A DNA stretch of 9,911 bases, taken from positions 1-9,911 of the forward strand of contig JAFGDC010000016.1 in the NCBI GenBank assembly GCA_016932295.1, in the 5' to 3' direction. The DNA is from a candidate division CSSED10-310 bacterium. GTDB taxonomy: Bacteria; CSSED10-310; JAFGDC01. Within the stretch, counting starts at the first letter, position 1; each line of letters opens with the position of its first letter. Both the position numbers and the translations under genes were made by a program. Positions 1 through 5,703 of this stretch are shown here, piece by piece. The notes under the pieces are model-generated. The model ran no database searches and was not told where the DNA came from. It saw only the letters and a list, made by a program, of their open reading frames with translations.

Positions 1-243
1 GATGTTCTCGCTCAGACAGCGAATAATGATCTGCGTCGATTCCGGATGATCGGCATCGAGAACGCCCACCACTTCGTAATCGAATCGTTCCACGGTGTTT
101 CCGGAGAATACCGTCAGACCATACCCGGCCATTCCAGGTTTGATCTGACTCACCGGAATAGAGGATAATGCAGCCCCCGCGCCGGCGGCACAAAAGATGC
201 TCATCATCACCGGCACCCAACCCAGCAGCAGTTTCCTCACCAT
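1..243 (-). CDS. SpoIVB-type peptidase S55 domain protein, N-terminal part (runs off the window)
   Basis: An open reading frame of 81 codons starts with ATG at 243 and leaves the window still open at position 1. Residues 1 to about 25 form a secretion signal: MVRK, a hydrophobic core with LLLGWVPVMM, then a small-residue stretch (AAGAGAA). The mature part begins IPVSQIKPGMAGYGLTVF, followed by a V-E-R-F-D-Y-E-V-V-G-V-L segment. This is the typical opening of SpoIVB/S55 domains in non-sporulating bacteria (PGM-GxGxTVFxG, then hxxFxVxVhGVh). SpoIVB itself is a serine peptidase that activates sigma-K processing in Bacillus; in diderms these relatives are exported proteins of unknown role. The catalytic Ser and His would lie beyond the window, so activity cannot be judged. 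GAGGTG at 247-252 serves as ribosome binding site. The gene is divergent from the IHF-like gene. The family call is fairly sure; the function is unknown. Confidence 0.75.
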   Translation of the reverse strand, partial: MVRKLLLGWVPVMMSIFCAAGAGAALSSIPVSQIKPGMAGYGLTVFSGNTVERFDYEVVGVLDADHPESTQIIIRCLSENI

Positions 244-261
244 GCACACCTCGCGCCATCG

Positions 262-291
262 AACCTAGCAGCCCCCCGGAATGAGTGTCAA
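262..291 (-). promoter_or_regulatory. Candidate sigma-70 type promoter for the S55 protein gene
   Basis: On the minus strand a perfect -35 box TTGACA (291 to 286) is followed after 18 bases by TAGGTT (267 to 262), which matches TATAAT at only three positions. A start near 255 would leave a leader of about 12 bases containing the GAGGTG ribosome binding site. The weak -10 box limits confidence. Confidence 0.35.
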
Positions 292-447
292 GCAGACGTT
301 CCCGGCAACAGGCGGCGATCCGGAGTCCACTGTCACGGCAGGTATCTCTTCCGATTTCCCGCGTTCAATCGGCCCAATCCTCCCGCCTGCCGCTGTAACC
401 TATGGTCATAAAAATACTTTTCGATGGTGCTTTTACCCGTTTTGGGC

Positions 448-477
448 TTGACAGATCGCCCGTGAGCTTGTTAGAAA
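448..477 (+). promoter_or_regulatory. Candidate promoter for the IHF beta-like gene
   Basis: A perfect TTGACA (448-453) is followed after 18 bases by TAGAAA (472-477), four of six matches to TATAAT. Transcription would begin near 484, giving a leader of about 55 bases before the ATG at 540. It sits inside the open frame that runs upstream of the gene from 402, which argues that this upstream extension is not translated. Confidence 0.5.
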
Positions 478-521
478 GGGTTCAAGTAGACAATGACTTC
501 AAACACTTACGGGCTCAGGAT

Positions 522-533
522 GGAGGAAAGGAG
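522..533 (+). promoter_or_regulatory. Strong ribosome binding site that fixes the IHF beta-like start at 540
   Basis: GGAGGAAAGGAG contains two overlapping Shine-Dalgarno matches, the second (AAGGAG, 528-533) six bases before ATG 540. The alternative in-frame ATG at 402 has no such signal and would add 46 residues with no counterpart in the HU/IHF family. Confidence 0.85.
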
Positions 534-539
534 CACCTC

Positions 540-821
540 ATGACCAAGTCCGAATTCATCGCCAGGCTGGCGCAGAATCATGAGAACCTGAATTTGAAGG
601 AAGCCGCCGTCGTCGTCAATACCTTCTTCGACTCCATCATCGAAGCGCTCACAAGCGGTGACAAAGTGGAGTTGCGGGGATTCGGCAGTTTCAAGGTGAA
701 ACAGCGAAATGCCCGAATCGGCAGGAATCCCAAGAGTGGGACGAAGGTCAAGGTGGGTGCCAAGAAGGTTCCATATTTCAAACCGGGCAAGGAGTTAAAG
801 GCGATCGTCGATACTCCCTGA
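540..821 (+). CDS. ihfB: Integration host factor beta subunit-like DNA-bending protein (HU/IHF family)
   Basis: This 93-residue protein has the full length of an HU/IHF subunit. HU/IHF dimers insert two beta arms into the minor groove and bend DNA sharply, acting in nucleoid structure, recombination and promoter architecture. The N-terminus MTKSEFIARLA closely resembles E. coli IHF beta (MTKSELIERLA). Helices span about residues 3-38, followed by the signature VELRGFGSF (43-51), with Glu44 and Arg46 at the positions they hold in E. coli IHF beta. The arm tip is GRNPKSG with Pro64 as the DNA-intercalating proline, and the C-terminus has PYFKPGKELK. IHF works as an alpha/beta heterodimer; no alpha partner is in the window, so it might act as a homodimer or with a partner elsewhere. 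It has its own promoter candidate (448-477) and no clear terminator after the stop. The HU/IHF family is certain; the beta-subunit assignment is likely. Confidence 0.9.
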   Translation: MTKSEFIARLAQNHENLNLKEAAVVVNTFFDSIIEALTSGDKVELRGFGSFKVKQRNARIGRNPKSGTKVKVGAKKVPYFKPGKELKAIVDTP

Positions 822-1123
822 GGATTCCGCGGCGCGATCAGCCTCCGGCGGTATCTCGCGATGAACGAAACCATTGGTGGACGATGCGGGTGAAGCTGGT
901 GTGCGGCGTATCGCGACCGGCCTGAGTCAAGCGCCTGATTCAACGAACGATGCTTCCTTGGTGAAAGCGCTTCGTCGCTTCCTCACGAATGAATACATCA
1001 ACGGACCGGACAGCCATGCGTGTGGCAGGACCGCGGCCGGCATCCGATGGTCACCGGACCGATCCATGTGACAGGTGCCGCGGCAGGTTTCATGATCCCG
1101 GCAAAGGTGGTATTTTTTTCATC
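822..1123. other. Intergenic region without a supported gene, with an imperfect direct repeat
   Basis: This 302-base GC-rich stretch lies between the IHF-like gene and the membrane glycosyltransferase gene. Short open frames exist (874-1071, and the extension of the next gene from 989), but they lack ribosome binding sites and recognisable protein sequence. The only structure I see is an imperfect direct repeat (about 1003-1040 and 1056-1087), in which GGACCG, CCATG, a CAGG segment and CCGCGG recur in the same order. I found no convincing terminator and no convincing promoter, although one of each would be expected here. Confidence 0.55.
1003..1087. repeat. Imperfect direct repeat, two copies of about 32-38 bases
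   Basis: Copy one (about 1003-1040) contains GGACCG, CCATG, GGCAGG and CCGCGG followed by CCGG. Copy two (about 1056-1087) contains GGACCG, CCATG, ACAGG and CCGCGG followed by CAGG. Element order is kept, but small gaps are needed to align them. It lies 36 bases before the glycosyltransferase start. It may be a local duplication or chance similarity in GC-rich DNA. Confidence 0.35.
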
Positions 1124-3529
1124 ATGCGAAGACCGGCACAGACGACAGCTTTAATCGCAAGGATCGTCCCGATGGTGGCGGCATGGATGGCATTGGGAGC
1201 GTACGTGCAGCTCGTCCGGAACCGCGGGACCGTCGGGCAGTCCTCGGTGGAATGGCGCTTGTTGTGGTCGACCCGCTGCGGATGGACCCTGGTGGTGATG
1301 GGAGTGATCTACTTCTGCGCCCTGCAGATCCTGCGCGCCACCGGGTCGTTTTCCGGACGCGAAGCGGCGATCCGGGTGGCGCACTGGCTGCATCCATTAC
1401 TTCTCTTCGCCCTTGTCCCCTGGGCGGAACTGCGCTTTCTTAACAGGATCGATGATATCGTTCTGGGGGCTGTCCTGCTCTTGGTGCTGTGGCGAGTGGG
1501 GATGGATCTGGGGCGCCTGCCGGGAGTGCATCATTGGATCGAGGGCCTGGGTGCGCAGGAGCAGTCTCGAAAACTGGCGGTGGCGGTCGCCCTGTGCGTG
1601 TCGATCCTCCCCGTTCTGTATACCCTCGAGGTCTTTGAAACACGCCGCCACCCGGTTGGTGACGAGCCATCCTATCTGACCATCACCCACAGCCTCGTTT
1701 TCGATCATGACATCATCATGGAAAACAATTACATCGAGGGAGATTACCGGCGATTTTACTCCGGTCCCTATCCCATGTTCACCCATCTCGGCAAGGATGG
1801 ACATAATTACCCTCATCACAGCATCGGCTTACCGCTTTTCCTGACGCCCGTCTACTACCTTGGCAGCCTGGGATCGGACCGATTCCTGGTGATGACACTG
1901 CGGCTGTACATGGCCATGCTGTTTGCGATCCTCTCGCACCAGGTATTCATGCTGTCACGTCGGATAGCGGGTAATGCCTGGCATGCCGCCCTTGCCGTGC
2001 TGGTGGCGAGTCTCAGCACGCCATTGCTGTTTTACTCGACAGAAATCTACCCAGAATTGCCCGCCGCCTTGCTGCTGGTCATCGCGATCCGGATACTCAT
2101 TGCCGGACATTGGACGGTAAGGCATAACCTTGGGATGGGTGTGCTGCTCGGCATTCTCCCCTGGTTGGGCATCAAGTACATCCCCCTTGCCGCCGTCATG
2201 GCAATGCTCTGGCTCCTCATCCTGTTGCGCAGGCCACGCCGGCTGGCCGGATCGATGCTCCTGGCGATTCCTCTGCTGCTTCTTCTCGGGCTGTATCTCG
2301 CATTCCTCCGCCAGTTGTACGGGAATTTTTCCCCGGTGAGTATCTATACGGGCGTCGAGCATAGTGCGCCAGCGTCCCTTCAGGCAGCCTCGGTTCCGGA
2401 CCTCATCGCCGATTTTTCACGCAATCTCGGCGAGAGGCTTGCCTACATCCGCGATCTCTGGCTGGGGGTCCTGTTGGAGCAGCGCATGGGGCTGTTCATC
2501 CTGGCGCCGGTTTTCCTGTATGCACTCTGGGGAATGTGCTGTTTGTTCTTCAACCATCCAACCAGGTTCATGGTCCTGGCGGTTCCATGCGCCGCGCATA
2601 TCACACTGTACGGCTACCAGGCCAACTGGGGGGGCTTCTGCCCGCCGAACCGGCCGATCATCACCGTCCTGCCACTGCTGATTCCATTCATGGCCTATGG
2701 GTTCTCCCGCCTCCGTTCGCGCAAGCATGCCATCCTCTTCCCTCTGGCATTCGGAATGAGTCTCGTCATTTCCGGCACCTTTCTCTATCATCACCGTTGG
2801 CTGTACCAAACGATGAATCCTCATCTGGAGGGCGGCTACGCTCTCTTCCTGCATAATCTCAGCATGCCGTTCGGACCCTATCTGCCCGACCTGTTTCCGC
2901 TCATCATGGGCGGCATCAAACACCAGCACAGCAACTTCATATTCACCATCATCCTGGTATCTGCCGCGACACTCATGACAGCCATCGCCTTCACGCGACG
3001 TGGAGAGATGGAAAGCATCGCGCCGCCAGTGGTGATTCTGGGTGGCGGGCGGATGCGGTCGACAGTGGTGTGTTTCTGGTTCGCCGCACTCTTGCTTTAT
3101 CGATGGTGGAGCCTGCCGGGGGATCGTTATCGGTTCGATTACCCCGGCGGGGCGTGCGCCTATGGATTGTACAACCAGGATGGCACTATCTATGCGGGGG
3201 AACTTGACGGGATGTGGCTGCACGGAGGGCGGAAAGCACGTCTTCTGATTGAAACGACAGTCCCGGTGACCCGGTTCACCCTGACTGGACACAGTCTGGT
3301 GGACAACAGACTCTTTGTCGGCACCATCGGATCTACACAGCGTCTCGATCTGAAGGCGCAGATCCCCTTCAAGACGGAACTCGGCGTTGAACGGACCATG
3401 CCGCGGGGGAATTTCCGCTACCATAACGTGGAGTTGAGTTGTTCCTTCGGTTTGCAGCCATCGGCCCACTTCGATTCATCGGACGACCGGCTGCTTGGAT
3501 GCTTCATGAAACTGGACTGCGCCCGATAG
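1124..3529 (+). CDS. Multi-pass membrane GT-C-type glycosyltransferase-like protein with C-terminal beta-rich domain
   Basis: This 801-residue integral membrane protein resembles bacterial GT-C (PMT/ArnT-like, family 39-like) transferases, which move sugars from polyprenyl-phosphate donors to acceptors on the outer face of the cytoplasmic membrane. After two to five N-terminal hydrophobic segments comes HPVGDEPSYL (Asp180-Glu181), the place of the catalytic acid in the first outer loop of GT-C enzymes. It is followed by NNY (about 198), HHSIGLPLFLTPVYYLG, many further membrane segments, an RMGLFILAPVFL motif and NWGGFCPPNRP, all typical of this group. A last membrane segment (about 646-662) leads to a soluble beta-rich domain (about 664-801) ending in DSSDDRLLGC. 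I chose ATG 1124 because the hydrophobic region starts there; the frame is open from 989, but that extension is Arg/Asp-rich and has no ribosome binding site. The site for 1124 (AAAGGTGG, 1103-1110) is rather distant at 13 bases. It is probably co-transcribed with the next gene. The donor and acceptor sugars are unknown. Confidence 0.75.
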   Translation: MRRPAQTTALIARIVPMVAAWMALGAYVQLVRNRGTVGQSSVEWRLLWSTRCGWTLVVMGVIYFCALQILRATGSFSGREAAIRVAHWLHPLLLFALVPWAELRFLNRIDDIVLGAVLLLVLWRVGMDLGRLPGVHHWIEGLGAQEQSRKLAVAVALCVSILPVLYTLEVFETRRHPVGDEPSYLTITHSLVFDHDIIMENNYIEGDYRRFYSGPYPMFTHLGKDGHNYPHHSIGLPLFLTPVYYLGSLGSDRFLVMTLRLYMAMLFAILSHQVFMLSRRIAGNAWHAALAVLVASLSTPLLFYSTEIYPELPAALLLVIAIRILIAGHWTVRHNLGMGVLLGILPWLGIKYIPLAAVMAMLWLLILLRRPRRLAGSMLLAIPLLLLLGLYLAFLRQLYGNFSPVSIYTGVEHSAPASLQAASVPDLIADFSRNLGERLAYIRDLWLGVLLEQRMGLFILAPVFLYALWGMCCLFFNHPTRFMVLAVPCAAHITLYGYQANWGGFCPPNRPIITVLPLLIPFMAYGFSRLRSRKHAILFPLAFGMSLVISGTFLYHHRWLYQTMNPHLEGGYALFLHNLSMPFGPYLPDLFPLIMGGIKHQHSNFIFTIILVSAATLMTAIAFTRRGEMESIAPPVVILGGGRMRSTVVCFWFAALLLYRWWSLPGDRYRFDYPGGACAYGLYNQDGTIYAGELDGMWLHGGRKARLLIETTVPVTRFTLTGHSLVDNRLFVGTIGSTQRLDLKAQIPFKTELGVERTMPRGNFRYHNVELSCSFGLQPSAHFDSSDDRLLGCFMKLDCAR

Positions 3530-3582
3530 GCCGTGGTGAGGTGTCAAAAATTCGGCAGCCTGGTGGGAACAAGGTGATCTCC

Positions 3583-3590
3583 GAGAGGTG
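3583..3590 (+). promoter_or_regulatory. Ribosome binding site that favours ATG 3594 over GTG 3588
   Basis: GAGAGGTG lies directly before the ATG at 3594 at normal spacing. The in-frame GTG at 3588 lies inside this element, so using it would leave no Shine-Dalgarno sequence upstream. Confidence 0.65.
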
Positions 3591-3593
3591 TTC

Positions 3594-5336
3594 ATGGAAC
3601 TGACTGAACGAAACGTGACAAGCAACCGGTCGAGGTGGCGGTCACCTGTCATGGTGATTGTATCGGTGCTGATCTGGAGTTGTGGGGAGGCACCGGATAC
3701 TCCCTTAAAGGTTGTCTGGTTCGGGTTGGACGGCGCCAACTGGGGAATCATCAACGAGCTGCGCGATCAGGAGCGGTTGCCGAATCTTGATCGGCTCATC
3801 AAGAGAGGTTCTTCCGGCTCCCTTCGTTCCATTCAAACCAGGCGGTTGCTACGCTGGGAGAAGGAGGGTATCTGGAGCCCGGTGATATGGACCACCATCG
3901 CCACGGGAAAGGTGCCGGAGAAACATGGCATCGAGGATTTCGTCCTGCCCAGGGCAGGATCGGTGCGGCGGTGGTTGAAAGAGCGTCCGGTCACCATAAA
4001 GCTGCCGGGCATCACTGCCGCCACGGAACTGCGCATGGCGTGCCGTTCGTTCGAGGGCTGCTCCGGACAGCGCTTCAGGCTGGCGCTGAATGATATCGAT
4101 CTGGGCTGGTTCGAGGTTCCTCCCACCTGGACCACCATCAGTGTGCTTCTGCCCCTCGAACATGCCCAGGTGCGGACCAACACCTTGTTGCTGGAACCGG
4201 CGACGGCGGTTTCACCGCGCCGGCTGAGCGGTAATCCCGCCGATGATCCCCGCTTTCTGTCCATTTGTCTGCAATCACTTGAACTGCTCGAAGCCAGCGG
4301 ACGTACGACCTTCAAGCTGGATCTCATTCGTGACCGGGACCGGCTGGGACTGGATTGGCATCCCGTGGAAGTGGAACGGGAAACCGCGGCGTCGTATCAC
4401 CGTAAATGCAAGGCTGTGTGGAACCTGATGACCATGCTCGGGCGCCGGGTTGGAGTGATCGGTTATTGGGCGACGTGGCCTGCCGAGGTGGTAAACGGAT
4501 ACATCGTTTCTTCCAATGTCGGGCTGCGTGGCTGGCTGAGCTTCACCGGCATGGATGAGAGTGCGCGGAAGGGATTGGTGTATCCTCCCGAACTGCTGTC
4601 CGAGGTCATGGCGGCAGCACCGGAACGGGACGAGGCGGATGCGTTGTTTAAGTCCCGGCTCTACGATTTTTCCACGTGCCGGGCGGTGCTCGATCAGGAA
4701 CTGGACATCTTCCGCAGCATTTTCTGGCAGGACGAATTGTATTCGGCGATTCTTGAACGGCAACTGGAGGTCGGGGAGCAACCCGATTTCCTGACCGTGT
4801 ATTTCGAGGGAGTGGATATTGCCAGTCACTATTACTGGCATTTCATGACTCATCCCGAGAAAGCAGCCGCCACGGACGGCCAGGGGTGTGATCCAGAGGC
4901 GCTGCGACAGGTGATTTATCGTGAGTATGAACGGGCTGACCAGATGCTGGGTTCAATCATCGAGAGGACCGATCGGCACACGGTGATCATGGTGGCATCC
5001 GATCATGGTTTCGCCAACATGGGAGAGACCGGCGGACACCATCTTTACGGCGTACTGGTGCTGGCCGGCCCGCATATTCGTGAAGGCTTCTCCTTCGACG
5101 GCGCAGGTGTCGAGGATGTCCTTCCCACCACGCTTTATCTGATGGGATATCCCATCGGCGGCGACATGGATGGCAAGGTGGTGTATTCGGCTGTCCAACC
5201 GGAATTTTTAGCAACCCACCCTTTGCGGTTCGTACCGACCTATGAGGATGGCGCTGACATAATGGGCGAATCGCCGGCTTCAGACATCGAGGGAGAATTC
5301 ATCGATCGTCTGGAAGGAATCGGGTATCTGCAATAG
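3594..5336 (+). CDS. Alkaline phosphatase superfamily (type I phosphodiesterase/nucleotide pyrophosphatase-like) lipoprotein with inserted beta domain
   Basis: The 580-residue protein starts with a lipoprotein-type signal: basic residues (RSRWR, 12-16), a hydrophobic core (VMVIVSVLIW) and Cys30 in IWSC. The Trp before Ser makes the lipobox unusual. The residue after Cys is Gly, compatible with outer-membrane sorting. The metal-dependent hydrolase core is complete: WFGLDGANWG (Asp46), SPVIWTTIATGKVPEKHGI with Ser95 at the nucleophile position of NPP enzymes, GVDIASHYYWH (Asp408, His412), ASDHGF (Asp470, His471) and GGHHLYG (His482/483). Such enzymes hydrolyse or transfer phospho-groups on nucleotides, lipids or glycans. 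About residues 131-236 form an insert with beta-sandwich character ending in DDPRFLSICLQSL, which resembles the tail of the preceding membrane protein. A 64-base gap without a terminator separates it from that gene, which suggests a shared transcript. The superfamily is sure; the substrate is unknown, with envelope glycan or lipid modification likeliest. Confidence 0.82.
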   Translation: MELTERNVTSNRSRWRSPVMVIVSVLIWSCGEAPDTPLKVVWFGLDGANWGIINELRDQERLPNLDRLIKRGSSGSLRSIQTRRLLRWEKEGIWSPVIWTTIATGKVPEKHGIEDFVLPRAGSVRRWLKERPVTIKLPGITAATELRMACRSFEGCSGQRFRLALNDIDLGWFEVPPTWTTISVLLPLEHAQVRTNTLLLEPATAVSPRRLSGNPADDPRFLSICLQSLELLEASGRTTFKLDLIRDRDRLGLDWHPVEVERETAASYHRKCKAVWNLMTMLGRRVGVIGYWATWPAEVVNGYIVSSNVGLRGWLSFTGMDESARKGLVYPPELLSEVMAAAPERDEADALFKSRLYDFSTCRAVLDQELDIFRSIFWQDELYSAILERQLEVGEQPDFLTVYFEGVDIASHYYWHFMTHPEKAAATDGQGCDPEALRQVIYREYERADQMLGSIIERTDRHTVIMVASDHGFANMGETGGHHLYGVLVLAGPHIREGFSFDGAGVEDVLPTTLYLMGYPIGGDMDGKVVYSAVQPEFLATHPLRFVPTYEDGADIMGESPASDIEGEFIDRLEGIGYLQ

Positions 5337-5592
5337 AAAAACTTCCCGGAATAATGGGACACCGGACGCTGGTCGATGATCGCTGAAGATCGGTACCGGC
5401 CTGTGGAACCCGGTAAAATTCCAGCCGTTGGTGTTCCTTGGCCAAGATGGCGATTGCGCGGTTACGGGAGTGCTGCCGGTGGTCCCAACGGAAATCCCGG
5501 CGTTGGTGGCTGGGTAATGGGAGGTTGCCGTACCTGGCGCCGCGCCGGAAGGGATAGGAACGATGTGATCGCCCGGACAGCCTGGTTTTCTC

Positions 5593-5621
5593 TTGACAAG
5601 CTCAATGGCCTTGAGTAGTTT
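5593..5621 (+). promoter_or_regulatory. Candidate promoter for the CpoB-like/LysM operon
   Basis: TTGACA (5593-5598) is followed after 17 bases by TAGTTT (5616-5621), three of six matches to TATAAT. The spacer contains the inverted repeat CTCAA-TGGCC-TTGAG (5601-5615), which could be a repressor site. The region downstream is AT-rich (tgattttgtattcaatcag). The open frame of the next gene formally reaches back to the TTG of this -35 box, so that upstream part is not expected to be translated. Confidence 0.45.
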
Positions 5622-5689
5622 GATTTTGTATTCAATCAGTTATGCGAATGTGAGGAGGGACGGGCAGGTAGCGGTAGTCACACCGGGTC

Positions 5690-5696
5690 GGAGAAG
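5690..5696 (+). promoter_or_regulatory. Ribosome binding site that points to the GTG start at 5704
   Basis: GGAGAAG lies seven bases before GTG 5704. A nearer ATG at 5699 is in another frame and stops after two codons (ATG AAG TGA), so the GTG, which opens a classic MK-type signal sequence, is the likely start. Confidence 0.65.
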
Positions 5697-5703
5697 TCAT
5701 GAA

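Larger units (their letters stand above)
244..539. other. Divergent intergenic region between the S55 gene and the IHF beta-like gene
   Basis: This 296-base gap separates two divergently read genes and holds a TTGACA-type promoter candidate for each, with -35 boxes about 157 bases apart. The part from about 400 to 445 is AT-rich (cataaaaatacttttc and a later tttt run) against the GC-rich background and lies just upstream of the rightward -35 box, where an UP element or a bending site would sit. I see no RNA gene and no credible small coding frame in it. Confidence 0.6.
5337..5703. other. Intergenic region upstream of the CpoB-like gene: palindromes, then promoter and leader
   Basis: From 5337 to about 5590 I see no convincing gene. 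An open frame 5376-5618 has no ribosome binding site and a low-complexity Gly/Arg/Pro composition. There are two small dyads: the perfect 10-base palindrome CTTGGCCAAG (5437-5446), and CCAACG (5485-5490) facing CGTTGG (5501-5506) across 10 bases. CGTTGGTG occurs twice (5426-5433, 5501-5508). No U-tract terminator follows the preceding gene. From 5593 a promoter and a leader of roughly 75 bases lead to the next gene. Confidence 0.55.

Noticed and set aside
402..539. Upstream extension of the IHF beta-like gene from ATG 402
   Set aside because: It has no ribosome binding site, contains the promoter candidate 448-477, and adds 46 residues unlike any HU/IHF protein.
874..1071. Small open frame of 65 residues
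   Set aside because: No ribosome binding site, no recognisable sequence, and it lies in GC-rich DNA where open frames arise easily.
989..1123. Upstream extension of the GT-C-like gene
   Set aside because: The 45 extra residues are Arg/Asp/Pro-rich with no signal or domain, and no Shine-Dalgarno element precedes 989.
3181..3195. Sigma-54-like match TGGCAC-N5-ATGC
   Set aside because: It lies inside the GT-C-like coding sequence, has a mismatch in the essential -12 element, and no gene starts nearby.
2417..3469. Antisense open frame of 350 residues opposite the GT-C-like gene
   Set aside because: Its composition (His, Gln, Arg, Glu rich without domain pattern) is that of a shadow of the plus-strand gene, whose protein is clearly a membrane enzyme.
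5376..5618. Open frame of 80 residues in the gap before the CpoB-like gene
   Set aside because: No ribosome binding site, Gly/Arg/Pro/Trp-rich composition without pattern, and its end overlaps the promoter of the next operon.
5593..5703. Upstream extension of the CpoB-like gene from TTG 5593
   Set aside because: The TTG is the -35 box itself, and the extension would place 37 residues before a complete lipoprotein signal.
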